The notes under the pieces were generated by a model, which saw nothing but the letters and a program-made list of their open reading frames with translations, had not been told where the DNA came from and did not search any database. Below, piece after piece: positions 1 through 7,467 of a DNA stretch of 35,203 nt. Made by a program: the position numbers and the translations under genes. Origin of the DNA: Taibaiella sp. (GTDB lineage Bacteria > Bacteroidota > Bacteroidia > Chitinophagales > Chitinophagaceae); contig JAHHDV010000015.1 of assembly GCA_019739295.1 (NCBI GenBank), forward strand, positions 1-35,203. Reading direction: 5' to 3'. Within the stretch, counting starts at the first letter, position 1. Every line of letters begins with the position of its first letter.

Positions 1-594
1 AAGCTCGAAGGCCTTAACGAAAGGCTGATCACCAGGTTCCGGTGGGGGCTGACTGCAGAGATCGATGCTCCTGACTACCAGACCCGGAAAGAGATCCTGA
101 TGATGATGATGAAAAACGAAGGCCTGGAGGTCGCTGATGAAGTGGTGGAATACATCGCTTTCAACATTCAGGAGAACCTGAGGGACCTGGAAGGAGCGAT
201 TATCTCCCTGTTTGCCCAGGCCACGCTCAATCAGAAAGATATAGACCTGGAGCTGGCTAAGCAGGTAGTGAAGAATTATGTGAAGACCAGTTCGAAAGAA
301 TTGAGCATAGAAGATATACAGAAGATGGTATGCCAGTTCTACAATATCGGGTATGAGGAGCTGCTGACCACTTCGAGAAAGCAGAAGATCGTAGAAGCCA
401 GGCAGATCACGATGTACCTGGCCAAGACCTATACCAACTCTACGCTCAAAGCCATCGGGAATCATTTCTCCGGAAAGGATCATACTACCGTCATCCATTC
501 CTGCCAGAAAGTAGAAAGCCTGCTGGATGTAGACGAGGATTACAAAGAGAAGTTCCTGGAGATCCAGCACAAGGTGAAGCTGGCATCTATTTAA
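1..594 (+). CDS. dnaA: Chromosomal replication initiator DnaA, C-terminal part (5' end outside window)
   Basis: DnaA binds DnaA boxes at oriC and opens the origin. The open frame runs from base 1 with no start, so only the last 197 residues are here; an ATG at 100 is internal. Residues 8-16 of the fragment (LITRFRWGL) match the conserved AAA+ box carrying the arginine finger. The lid region follows (about residues 40-80), then domain IV, whose signature IGNHFSGKDHTTVIHSC lies near residues 145-162 and forms the DNA-binding helix-turn-helix. The frame is intact to the TAA at 592-594. The next feature is the separate tRNA-Ser unit. Identity is very secure; the missing part is the N-terminal DnaB-interaction domain and the Walker motifs. 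Confidence 0.97.
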   Translation, partial: KLEGLNERLITRFRWGLTAEIDAPDYQTRKEILMMMMKNEGLEVADEVVEYIAFNIQENLRDLEGAIISLFAQATLNQKDIDLELAKQVVKNYVKTSSKELSIEDIQKMVCQFYNIGYEELLTTSRKQKIVEARQITMYLAKTYTNSTLKAIGNHFSGKDHTTVIHSCQKVESLLDVDEDYKEKFLEIQHKVKLASI

Positions 595-630
595 GCCGGG
601 TCCGGGCTTCGTAAAGTAAGAAATTTATTT

Positions 631-660
631 TTTGCAAATTGATTTAATTCATTACATTTG
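631..660 (+). promoter_or_regulatory. Bacteroidota-type promoter of tRNA-Ser
   Basis: TTTG at 631-634 and TACATTTG at 653-660 match the -33 TTTG and -7 TAnnTTTG elements recognised by the primary sigma factor of Bacteroidota, with an 18-base spacer. The predicted start near 667 gives a leader of roughly 45 bases before the tRNA. Confidence 0.75.
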
Positions 661-710
661 CAGTCCTTTGGAAATTAAGCCAGACCAGAGGTTAAGTGCA
701 AAATAGTGCC

Positions 711-799
711 GGTGAGGTGGGTGAGCGGCTGAAACCACTAGTTTGCTAAACTGGCGTACGGGTCAAACTGTACCGCGGGTTCGAATCCCGCCCTCACCG
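711..799 (+). tRNA. tRNA-Ser (anticodon GCT)
   Basis: The acceptor arm GGTGAGG (711-717) pairs perfectly with CCTCACC (792-798), and G799 is the discriminator. The anticodon stem 738-742/750-754 encloses the loop TTGCTAA, with anticodon GCT at 745-747, which reads AGC and AGT serine codons. A long variable arm (about 755-774, with GTAC/GTAC pairing) is typical of class II tRNAs such as tRNA-Ser. The T arm GCGGG-TTCGAAT-CCCGC spans 775-791. CCA is not encoded and must be added after transcription. Confidence 0.97.
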
Positions 800-820
800 C
801 AGCGAAAGCGCGAAAAATGT

Positions 821-860
821 AAAAACCTGCAATGAATCCATTTGCAGGTTTTTCTTTTTT
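821..860 (+). terminator. Intrinsic terminator of tRNA-Ser
   Basis: A 12-bp perfect stem (821-832 with 842-853, core AACCTGCAA/TTGCAGGTT) with a 9-base loop is followed by a T-rich run to 860. It begins about 20 bases after the tRNA 3' end. The A-rich left arm means it could also work on the opposite strand. Confidence 0.85.
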
Positions 861-1028
861 ACATCTGTATCTCCTTCTCAAAAACAACACTTGCGCTTCG
901 TGGAAAACCATGCTAATTTTAGCTATTGAACAATGTAACGCGAGCCAGCAGCATATCACTTACCAAAGTCCTGTGGTCAATACCCCGGAATGAAGTGATC
1001 GGAAGGATGCTTTCTTCTTTTTGATGCA
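861..1028. other. Intergenic stretch without a recognisable gene
   Basis: No convincing reading frame on either strand. A loose promoter-like pair, TTG at 891-893 and TAATTTTA at 914-921 with 20 bases between, is present on the + strand but leads to no clear short ORF or RNA fold. A minus-strand ORF (738-959) overlaps the tRNA and its terminator and is a chance frame. Confidence 0.5.
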
Positions 1029-1058
1029 TTGCCGGCTTACTTTAAATCCTTATCTTTA
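1029..1058 (+). promoter_or_regulatory. Candidate promoter of the DUF4342 gene
   Basis: TTG at 1029-1031 and TATCTTTA at 1051-1058, 19 bases apart, resemble the Bacteroidota -33/-7 pair, with the last base of TAnnTTTG not matched. A start near 1065 would exclude the ATG at 1058 and favours translation from the ATG at 1082. Confidence 0.45.
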
Positions 1059-1081
1059 TGGATCATACAATTGCTGTATCT

Positions 1082-1337
1082 ATGAATAAAGAATACTTTT
1101 TCGTGAAGGGCGAAGAGCTGCTGGAAAAAATCCGGGAGATCATTGCCGAAGGTAATGTACGGAAGATCATCATTTCAGACAGGACCGGATCAGAAATCAT
1201 GAGTTTTTCCTGTAAGCATTGGTGTGGTGGGCGTATTGCTGGCACCTGTATTCGCAGCGGTCGGTGCAGCTGCAGCGCTGCTTACGGACTGCAAAATCAC
1301 CGTGGAGCGTACGGAGCAGGCAGGTAACCCAAACTAG
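1082..1337 (+). CDS. DUF4342 domain protein, interrupted by one +1 frameshift
   Basis: A small protein of the DUF4342 type, function unknown. The first frame gives MNKEYFFVKGEELLEKIREI and then the RKIIISD strand, a pattern typical of the family. The frame is lost at a run of five T (1204-1208). With four T it continues as MSFPVSIGVVGVLLAPVFAA and then LLTDCKITVERTE to the TAG at 1335-1337, giving 84 residues with one glycine/alanine-rich hydrophobic segment, the usual family layout. An upstream in-frame ATG at 1058 adds eight residues, but the candidate promoter favours 1082. The DUF72 gene starts six bases downstream and is probably co-transcribed. The frameshift is probably a sequence error. 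Confident in the family, less in the start. Confidence 0.75.
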
Positions 1338-1342
1338 GGCAG

Positions 1343-2071
1343 ATGACCTATTATACAGGGTGCTCCGGATATTATTATAAAGAGTGGAAAGAAATTTTCT
1401 ATCCTGCAGGTCTGGCCGCAAAAGACTGGTTTCAATTCTATTGCAGGCACTTCAATACCATTGAAATCAATTCAAGCTTCTACCGCCTGCCTTCCCCGGC
1501 TTCCCTGCGCAGATGGTATGAAGAAAGTCCTGAAGGGTTCCTTTTTTCTCTGAAAGCCCCGCGTACCTTTAGCCATTTAAAACAGTTCAATGTAGACAGG
1601 AACGAGATCAGGGCTTTTCTTGACATGGTATCCACCGGACTGAAGGAGAAGCTGGGCTGTATACTCTTCCAGATGCCACCCTCGTATTCCTTTACACCCG
1701 AACGGCTACAGGCTATCTGTGATCATCTGGGTCATAGCATGCTGCATCCTGTTGTAGAATTCCGACACGAAAGCTGGTGGCGCCGGGAGATCTTTGATAT
1801 ACTGCAGCAGCACGAGATCATCTTTTGCGGGCAGAGCTATCCCGGAGATTTACCGGACACCGCTGTTGTCAATAACAAAATCATCTATTACCGCTTTCAT
1901 GGCAAACCGGTTCTGTACAAATCGGCATACAGGGAAGAAACATTAGAGCTTATGCTCCAGGAAATAGGGGAAGGGCACCATAAAGCGTTTATTTATTTCA
2001 ACAATACATGGGGAGGTGCGGCGATCAAGAATGGCAGGCAAATGCAGGAGCTTATCCGGGCAAAAAAGTAA
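1343..2071 (+). CDS. DUF72 domain-containing protein (YecE-like)
   Basis: A 242-residue member of the DUF72/YecE family, predicted TIM-barrel proteins of unknown biochemical role. Visible hallmarks are the N-terminal YTGCSGYYYKEWKEIFYP, the FNTIEINSSFYRLP motif (about residues 32-45), FSLKAPRTFSHLK (about 69-81), LGCILFQMPPSY (about 104-115), VVEFRHESWW (about 139-148), YYRFHGKP (about 189-196) and the C-terminal FNNTWGGAAIKNGRQM. All are in the family order, and the length is normal. It starts six bases after the DUF4342 stop, so the two are likely one transcription unit. No frameshift was seen. Confidence 0.93.
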   Translation: MTYYTGCSGYYYKEWKEIFYPAGLAAKDWFQFYCRHFNTIEINSSFYRLPSPASLRRWYEESPEGFLFSLKAPRTFSHLKQFNVDRNEIRAFLDMVSTGLKEKLGCILFQMPPSYSFTPERLQAICDHLGHSMLHPVVEFRHESWWRREIFDILQQHEIIFCGQSYPGDLPDTAVVNNKIIYYRFHGKPVLYKSAYREETLELMLQEIGEGHHKAFIYFNNTWGGAAIKNGRQMQELIRAKK

Positions 2072-2129
2072 GGCTATACATGGAAACCATGAAGAGCGCA
2101 CATAACCTGTATTTTAAGATAAAGACCTG

Positions 2130-2792
2130 TCATGATCCTGTTTCATGATAGGGTGCATCTACGGGCTTTGATTCAGGTGACCCTTTTTGCCGTAACCATA
2201 TGGATAGGATGACAATGGATGCCACTGCAAGGAATTCACTTTGCCAGTTCTGGAAGGATTCGAACCAAAAACGGGATGAGCCGATGTATACCTCCCATGA
2301 TTCAGGTGGTAAGCCCTTGGATACCAGTTCTTCATTGTTATTCTTCAGGCTTCCGGCAAAATGAAGGATAAAGGACAGCAGGAACAGGGCAACAAATGCA
2401 AGGGTCAGGGAACAGCTATATAATTTTAACCAGATGCCGCCTCTGCGTACCGGCCACGGGGCATCCGCCCGCGGTTTCGGGTCCCGGTCCACTTCTTCCG
2501 TTTTGCCCGGATCTTTTGATTCCGAAGAGCCTACCTGGAAAAGCTTAACAGTGAGCAGCACATACAAGGCCATCTGTAAAAACTCGCTTTCCCAGTTTTC
2601 AAAAGTAGCCTGCAGGAAATGCCCGCTGGTCAGGTATTGTGCCATTGTAAGCGCAGCCATGCCTTCTTCCGCCAGCTCGTTGTTCTTTTCATGATAGCCT
2701 GTCAGGATCTGCCCGGCCAGGCAAACCACCATGAGCAGGAGCAAAACGATACTCAACCCGTTCCTTTGAATAAATGAATATTTCCGTTTCAT
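2130..2792 (-). CDS. DUF6766-like integral membrane protein
   Basis: A 220-residue membrane protein of unknown function resembling the DUF6766 family. Four hydrophobic segments are visible, near residues 13-32 (LSIVLLLLMVVCLAGQ), 68-85, 125-147 (LTLAFVALFLLSFILHFAG) and 190-205. The two halves look like an internal duplication: each has a helix, a loop rich in N/E, the motif NW(E/Q)SEFL, another helix and a tail GS(S/P)ESK. The basic/acidic linker between the halves (about 87-115) is predicted cytosolic. It follows the CinA-like gene by 12 bases on the same strand, so the pair is probably one operon, and it converges with the DUF72 gene. The family name is from memory and moderately sure; the topology is directly visible. 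Confidence 0.7.
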   Translation of the reverse strand: MKRKYSFIQRNGLSIVLLLLMVVCLAGQILTGYHEKNNELAEEGMAALTMAQYLTSGHFLQATFENWESEFLQMALYVLLTVKLFQVGSSESKDPGKTEEVDRDPKPRADAPWPVRRGGIWLKLYSCSLTLAFVALFLLSFILHFAGSLKNNNEELVSKGLPPESWEVYIGSSRFWFESFQNWQSEFLAVASIVILSIWLRQKGSPESKPVDAPYHETGS

Positions 2793-2804
2793 CCTTGTAT
2801 ACCG

Positions 2805-3302
2805 TTAAGAAAGCAATTTCCCAAGCCGCTGAACCGTTCTTTCTGCATAGTCCCATTGAGCAGCCATCCCTTCATATGTCGTTTGTAGTTTTTCTTCATG
2901 CAGCAGCCTGCCGTTCCCGACAATCGCCATATATGCGTATAAGTCGTTGATGCCTTCCTCGGGCATCCTGGTGGCGTAACCTGTAATGCCTACTCCTACC
3001 TGTGATCGGAATAGTGTACAGACGGCGGATGCCATTTGCCTGGCAATGGAAGGGTCCACCCCATTACAGCTGTCGGCAAATACCGGGTCCACACCCAGGT
3101 GAATGGCTTTCTGGCTACAGTTATAGACCGTGATACCACCCTGGAAGAATTGCTGTGCGGCCTCCGCGGTACTTAAAAGATGTTGTATACAGCCGGCCGT
3201 TACGCTTTCTGCCACTGCTATTGTTTCATTGCGGGTCTCACACATCCTCCTTATGCTATCCAGGTGCTCCTGCAGGCCCTGTTGAAATGTTGTCCTGTTC
3301 AT
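2805..3302 (-). CDS. Stand-alone CinA C-terminal domain protein (PncC/nicotinamide-nucleotide amidase type)
   Basis: A 165-residue protein consisting only of the CinA C-terminal domain, without the MoCF-like N-terminal domain of full CinA. In characterised members this domain deamidates nicotinamide mononucleotide in NAD recycling. Visible motifs are IAVAESVTAGCIQHLLS (about residues 28-44), FFQGGITVYNCSQK (about 52-65) and VGVGITGYA (about 102-110). These correspond to the family's AES(C/M)TGG, GG(I/V)xxY and G(I/V)xGxxG segments. Two positions differ from the usual form: the second glycine of TGG is alanine or shifted (SVTAG), and the later loop ends GYA instead of GPxG. The amidase activity is therefore not certain. 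It is the first gene of a likely two-gene operon with the DUF6766-like protein. Confidence 0.8.
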   Translation of the reverse strand: MNRTTFQQGLQEHLDSIRRMCETRNETIAVAESVTAGCIQHLLSTAEAAQQFFQGGITVYNCSQKAIHLGVDPVFADSCNGVDPSIARQMASAVCTLFRSQVGVGITGYATRMPEEGINDLYAYMAIVGNGRLLHEEKLQTTYEGMAAQWDYAERTVQRLGKLLS

Positions 3303-3354
3303 ATTCGTAAAAATAATTCAAAATGTGCGCAATGTAAAAGCATTTTTTTAAGTT

Positions 3355-3362
3355 TAACTTTG
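3355..3362 (+). promoter_or_regulatory. Possible -7 box upstream of the DNA glycosylase gene
   Basis: TAACTTTG fits TAnnTTTG exactly, about 90 bases before the ATG at 3452. No clear TTG lies at the right distance upstream, so this is tentative. Confidence 0.3.
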
Positions 3363-3451
3363 ATCATATCTTATAGGTATCCGGGCTTATTTAACCAGGT
3401 ATCGGGATATCATAGTAAGATGTAAACATTGATTTTTTCAAATTACGGGAT

Positions 3452-4217
3452 ATGCCAGAAGGTCCATCCATAGTTATCCTCAAAGAAGAGGCACAGCAGT
3501 TTGCGGGAAAAACAGTCCGCTCCGTATCCGGGAAACAGCAAAGAAGACATACAACGGGCTGCCGGCAAAAAAGTGCTGGCCTTCAGGACATGGGGCAAGC
3601 ATTTCCTGATTTGCTTTGAAGGTTTTACAATAAGGATCCATTTAATGTTATTCGGTACTTACCGGATTAATGAAGATAAGGATACCATACCCAGAATCCG
3701 TATGGAATTCGATAACGGATACATGAATTTCTACACCTGTTCCCTTAACATCATTGAAGGAGACCTGGACGAAGTATACGAATGGTCTTCTGATATTATG
3801 AGCGATTCCTGGGATGCAAAAGCAGCTTTCAAAAAGCTGAAAGCATCCCCCGGCACTTTATTGTGTGATGCCCTCTTAGACCAGCATATTTTTGCAGGCT
3901 CCGGTAATATCATTAAAAACGAGGTATTGTACCGTATAAAATTACACCCGCTGAATACGATCGCCTCAACCCCTACCGGAAAGCTTTCGGAACTTGTGAA
4001 GGAGACAAGAATTTATGCCTTCGATTTCCTGCGCTGGAAGAAACAGGATACACTCAGCCGGCATTGGCTGGCACATACCCGCAAAGTCTGTACCCGTTGC
4101 GATCTTCCTTTGCTAAAGAACTACCTGGGTAAGACAAAGCGAAGGACTTATTACTGCGAATGCTGTCAGAGATTATACTCAATAAATAGGCTCCCGAACA
4201 GGATAAGCTATCCCTGA
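3452..4217 (+). CDS. Nei/Fpg-family DNA glycosylase (endonuclease VIII-like), one +1 frameshift near the N-terminus
   Basis: A base-excision repair glycosylase/AP lyase that removes oxidised bases. The true start is the ATG at 3452, giving MPEGPSIVILKEEAQQ: Pro2 (N-terminal nucleophile) and Glu3 are the catalytic pair. The frame is lost at AAA 3533-3535. With two A it continues as SVSGNSKEDIQRAAGKKVLA into the long downstream frame, for 254 residues in all. GKHFLICFEG and IRIHLMLFGTYR form the N-terminal sandwich. The H2TH region reads DQHIFAGSGNIIKNEVL. The C-terminal zinc finger is intact (CTRC and CECC pairs near residues 213-240). A start at 3501 would remove the catalytic residues. The shift is probably a sequence error. 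Confidence 0.88.
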
Positions 4218-4304
4218 GGTCATCAACCAGTATTTCCCTCTACCTAAACTGAATTTTTTGTTATTCCCGGAATCCGTTCATCATTAAAAGAGAACATGAA
4301 GACG

Positions 4305-5699
4305 CTATTTACTGAAGCCGAATTTGACCACGAGCGGGGACAGGTTTCCCTGCTGTCTCCACAGGAAATCATATCCTATGAAGAGGGTACCGTTGTAGGA
4401 GCTGCTGACCCGGTACCGTTTGAAGCATCCTGCATATAAGGCATGACTGCCTGACCGGAAATATTCAGCAATATGGTTTTCTCCTATGCCCGTTCCGCTT
4501 TGTTCACCCATCACGCCGAACCTGCGCTCATATACAGCCTGGAAGCTGAACCCATATCCCAGTTTATAGTCAGTAATGCCCTGCAGGGCCAGGCCCTGGT
4601 AGGAGATCCGGATATCCCGCCAGCCTGTACCCAGGCCGATATCCAGGGCAAGCCCTGCGCCCAGGCTGAACCTTTCGGTCTGCCGGAACAGCAGAGCCGC
4701 CGATCCGCTCAGCAGAGCGGGCTTACCGTCCGGGCCCGGCCGCGATGTCCGCAGGCTGTAGAGTGGCTCCAGGCGGAACCGGAAAGGAATACCCCTCATT
4801 TTATTTTTAAAAAGCGAAGATGGACGACGCAGGCTTTCCGTAACCGATCCCAGCGCTTCCCTGCCCGAAGACAGGTCGTGCTGAAGCGCATCCTTCGAAG
4901 CTTTCAGTTGCTCATACTGGGTCTTGAAACCTTCTACAGGTTTTGTAAATTCCGTAAGCTGCTGCATCATCGCTTCTTCCATCTGGCCCATTTGTTCCGT
5001 CCCGAAGCGGGACTCCAGCTCCTGCCGGACCATCCGCTTGGTCTGGAAGCCCATCCTCTCCAGTTCCTCTATGCTCATCCCCTGCATATCGCCGGAAGAA
5101 CGTAGCCCTTCCTGCCGTTCTTTTTTAAACAGGCTGTTCCAGGAAGCATCTCCCTGCAGGTAAGCCAGCAATTCCTGCTCGGCCTCATCCGGTTCCCGGA
5201 TCTTCTGCTTCCAGAAATCCATGCGGCTGTTGAGGATGGCATACTGCTTCAGCAGGTGATGGTAAGCGCCGATGTCCCCTGATGAGCGGAGCTTCTCCAG
5301 TCGGGATTCAATACCGCCCCGGAGGGAGGCGTTCTGTCCGGCGAGCTTTTCCAGGCGCTCTATCCTGTCCCTGTAAGCCGAAAGCCCCGCCGGGAGCTCA
5401 TTGGTGGCAGAATCCAACCTGCTCAGGTATGCCCTGATCTTCTTCAGGCTGTCTACCTTACCGCTCTCGGCAACGGATTCCCTGTGCTGCAAAGAATCGG
5501 CGGAGGCCGAATCCTCCTGCTGTTTCTTCAGAAAGCGCTTCAGGTATTTTGCTTCCTTTTCGTACAGCCGCTCCAGCTCCGTGACCTCCTGCTCCAGGTA
5601 GGCGGCATACTGCTCCCGGTCATAGTCCTGCTGTGCAGCCGAACTTATACTCCAGGCGATCGGTAAAAGCCAGAAAACAAGTTTCAGAAGTCCTTTCAT
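4305..5699 (-). CDS. Secreted coiled-coil protein with C-terminal outer-membrane beta-barrel, hypothetical
   Basis: 464 residues, function unknown. The first 22 residues are a signal peptide (MKGLLKLVFWLLPIAWSISS, cleavage near AAQQ). Residues about 25-300 are charged and rich in E, K, L and Q with heptad character, predicting long coiled coils in the periplasm. From about residue 305 (GIPFRFRLEPLYSL) alternating polar/hydrophobic strands with aromatic ends continue to the C-terminal VVKFGFSK, ending in a pattern typical of barrel proteins, so the last ~160 residues are probably an outer-membrane barrel. It lies downstream of the Rhs locus on the same strand but has its own promoter (5741-5770), so it may be independent. 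A plus-strand frame at 4473-5105 is a shadow of this gene. Confidence 0.75.
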   Translation of the reverse strand: MKGLLKLVFWLLPIAWSISSAAQQDYDREQYAAYLEQEVTELERLYEKEAKYLKRFLKKQQEDSASADSLQHRESVAESGKVDSLKKIRAYLSRLDSATNELPAGLSAYRDRIERLEKLAGQNASLRGGIESRLEKLRSSGDIGAYHHLLKQYAILNSRMDFWKQKIREPDEAEQELLAYLQGDASWNSLFKKERQEGLRSSGDMQGMSIEELERMGFQTKRMVRQELESRFGTEQMGQMEEAMMQQLTEFTKPVEGFKTQYEQLKASKDALQHDLSSGREALGSVTESLRRPSSLFKNKMRGIPFRFRLEPLYSLRTSRPGPDGKPALLSGSAALLFRQTERFSLGAGLALDIGLGTGWRDIRISYQGLALQGITDYKLGYGFSFQAVYERRFGVMGEQSGTGIGENHIAEYFRSGSHALYAGCFKRYRVSSSYNGTLFIGYDFLWRQQGNLSPLVVKFGFSK

Positions 5700-5740
5700 A
5701 AAGCGGGATAAGGTTGACGTCGGGGAAAGAAAATAATGTC

Positions 5741-5770
5741 CAAATATAAAGGATGTTATCGAAATGTCAA
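5741..5770 (-). promoter_or_regulatory. Promoter of the coiled-coil/barrel gene
   Basis: On the minus strand TTG (5770-5768) and TATATTTG (5748-5741) are separated by 19 bases, a full match to the Bacteroidota -33/-7 consensus. The predicted start near 5734 gives a leader of about 35 bases to the ATG at 5699. Confidence 0.75.
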
Positions 5771-5986
5771 GGGATATTGCTTTTCCTGGTGGAGATTCAG
5801 TGGCATTTATGGCTTTTCTTCCGAACCCCCAGGGGACAGAAACAGCCTTAGCTGGTATTACGAACCTTTACACATATCTCTTTCAACTTATATCATTATT
5901 AACGCTGCACTTTTGCATTTAATCTCGATTAAATCATCGGACTCCCACTGAAGAAAGAAATAGCCGGTTTCTGAATTAAGGGGTAC

Positions 5987-6534
5987 TTACATAGCTATTA
6001 CAGTAGGACTCATCAGTTCCAAAGCACTTTCAGGAGAAGTTATTTCGTTCCCCAACAAGCTCTCTCCAGAAAGAGAACCTACCAATATATTTGCCGCCCC
6101 AATAATGGGAGCCATATAAAAAGCGTCTCTTGAAGACTTAGGGCTTCAGGAGAATCCTCAAAGTACACTTGTCCATCCTTTAGAGTATGAGTGGGTTTAC
6201 TTGTTGGATAGACGACCATGTCCTTGGTCTGATCCGAATAAGTATTTTCCGAATTAAAATTAAATGTGTCTCTTCCATCTTTATCAATAATATTAATAGG
6301 ATTGTTTGTACAATACACATAAGGACTTATTGAATAAAATTTTTCACTAAGCTCATCGATACCATTCCAACGACCTGTTTGTGGATCATGACGTCTCGCT
6401 CCGAAATCGTAACTCTCTATGCCGAAAGACTTTTCCAATTCTTTCCCACTGTATTTATAAGGATTCTCCTTCGCGCCGGCCCCTGGCTCGGTCAGCGTCA
6501 GCCCGAAAGGATAGTAGTGGTTCTCCTCCGGCAT
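5987..6534 (-). pseudogene. Orphan Rhs C-terminal tip (displaced Rhs-CT cassette)
   Basis: A fragment homologous to the end of an Rhs core, lacking any N-terminal Rhs sequence. It opens with EENHYYPFGLTLTEPGAGAK and continues with YKYSGKELEKSFG, then the core signature DPQTGRWNGIDELSEKF and SPYVYCTNNPINIIDKDGRD, after which sequence diverges completely from the main Rhs gene (tip from about residue 75). The uncorrected frame ends at 6079 after 151 residues. One added base in the T run near 6117-6121 would instead carry the frame to 5987 with a glycine/alanine-rich tail. The ATG at 6534 lies just after the lipoprotein stop (6539), with no signal peptide. This is the classic look of a displaced tip that can be recombined onto the upstream gene. 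It is more AT-rich than the Rhs core. Confidence 0.8.
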
Positions 6535-6537
6535 CTG
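6451..6537 (-). repeat. 87-bp direct repeat, copy in the orphan Rhs tip
   Basis: Aligns without gaps to 7982-8068, with 78 of 87 positions identical and a 30-base perfect block (6487-6516). It encodes the HYYPFGLTLTE to NPYKY segment of the Rhs core, just before the variable tip. Same orientation, 1531 bases apart, so recombination between copies would delete the lipoprotein region and swap the tip. Confidence 0.9.
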
Positions 6538-6538
6538 A

Positions 6539-7196
6539 CTACCAAACTATACTCCAATAAATAACTATTTTATTCTCCTTACTTATTGCAATTCCCCGGG
6601 AATAGCCGTTAGACCATTTTGAAGGCATTTGATTAAAAGGCTTTAAATCATATTGGGGAAATGGTTTCTCCTGTTTTGCCTCTAAAACATAAATGGTAAA
6701 TGAACTATCCAAACCACAATTTGTTTCATTTTTTCCTCCTCCATCGATAAAATTAGGTACCGGCAGAAAACCCTGAATAACACTCCCTGTTTATTAAGGA
6801 ACTATCTGTAATTTTCAGGAGCAACATCATGTTCATACATCTCTTTAGTCTCAAATCGATTAACTATTAACAAGCATGTATCAAAAGATTTATATTCTGC
6901 AATTGGGTTATAATTACTAATAGAGGTCGATATAGAATCGACTTGGCTATCAGAAAGATAATATTGGTATAGGAATATACTAATATCGTTGAACTCTACC
7001 CTTTCTCTTCTTATTAATTCCGTTGAGTCTAAAGGCAATAAAATTTATCGGGAAATGTGACGTAAGAACAGAATCGAAACCTATTTTTGCTTCTTCATAT
7101 TCAATTTGCATTTGTCTTTTTTGGGGGTCTTGGGCATTACAACTGCTAAAACACAATAATAAATAATACAACTGTCGAACATAGTATTTTTCTCAT
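6539..7196 (-). CDS. Rhs-associated lipoprotein, interrupted by about four +1 frameshifts
   Basis: Reconstructed as 217 residues. The ATG at 7196 gives MRKILCSTVVLFIIVFSSC, a lipoprotein signal with a lipobox-like end and Cys19 as the lipid-attached residue. Next come DPQKRQMQIEYEEAK, the stretch LPLDSTELIRRERVEF, and, after two more corrections, LPVPNFIDGGGKNETNCGLD, FTIYVLEAKQEKPFPQY and MPSKWSNGYSRGIAISKENK with an IYWSIVW end at 6539. Corrections fall in TTTT near 7151, TTTT near 7045, the TAG context near 6805 and TTTT near 6770; the result is a whole number of codons. The C-terminal GYSRGIAIS...IYW pattern recalls a lipoprotein family often found beside Bacteroidota Rhs genes (from memory). 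Its position between two tips makes it a candidate immunity or accessory protein; this is inference. Confidence 0.6.
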
Positions 7197-7201
7197 TTCA
7201 A

Positions 7202-7418
7202 TTACTTTCTTTTAAATACTTGTTTAAAAAAAATCAATAGCCTCTTTTACTAATCCTGCATCTTGCTGAGATACATTATTTTTCTTATTTTTCATGGAAG
7301 TGCGCTGTTTTTCGATTATCCTGCCCTTTAGGTTTGGTAAGGTTATATTTCGCTGTTTTCACACTTACTATAACGTCCTTCTGTCGTTTTTTGTTCTAAA
7401 TTACTTTTTTTTATTCAT
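7202..7418 (-). CDS. Possible small ORF between the Rhs tip and the lipoprotein (needs four corrections)
   Basis: No uninterrupted frame. If one base is removed from each of four homopolymers (A8 near 7404-7411, A6 near 7387, A5 near 7300, T8 near 7225) a 70-residue basic protein results, starting MNKKSNLEQKRQKDVIVSVK and including TAKYNLTKPKGQDNRKT, HFHENKKNNVSQQDAGLVKE and AIDFFKQVFKRK, with a stop five bases before the lipoprotein ATG. The position right after the Rhs tip is where immunity genes usually sit. Because four corrections in 217 bases leave freedom for chance, it may equally be non-coding or a remnant. Confidence 0.3.
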
Positions 7419-7467
7419 GTCTTGTGGCTTGGCATAAGTTATTTTTGCTTTGCCTATTTGTATTAAG

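Noticed and set aside
711..799. tRNA-Ser as an integration site of a mobile element
   Set aside because: No integrase gene and no repeat of the tRNA 3' end were seen downstream.
738..959. Minus-strand ORF of 73 codons
   Set aside because: Overlaps the tRNA-Ser and its terminator.
1058..1327. Uncorrected 89-residue ORF ending in a Cys/Gly/Arg-rich tail
   Set aside because: The tail is an out-of-frame reading; one base less in the T run restores the DUF4342 C-terminus.
2072..2129. Terminator between the convergent DUF72 and DUF6766-like genes
   Set aside because: Only short TCATGA repeats are present; no stable stem followed by T run.
4473..5105. Long + strand ORF of 210 codons
   Set aside because: Shadow of the minus-strand coiled-coil/barrel gene; arginine/alanine/proline-rich with no motif or promoter.
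5736..5951. 71-codon + strand ORF near the coiled-coil gene promoter
   Set aside because: Overlaps a strong minus-strand promoter and has no protein-like features.
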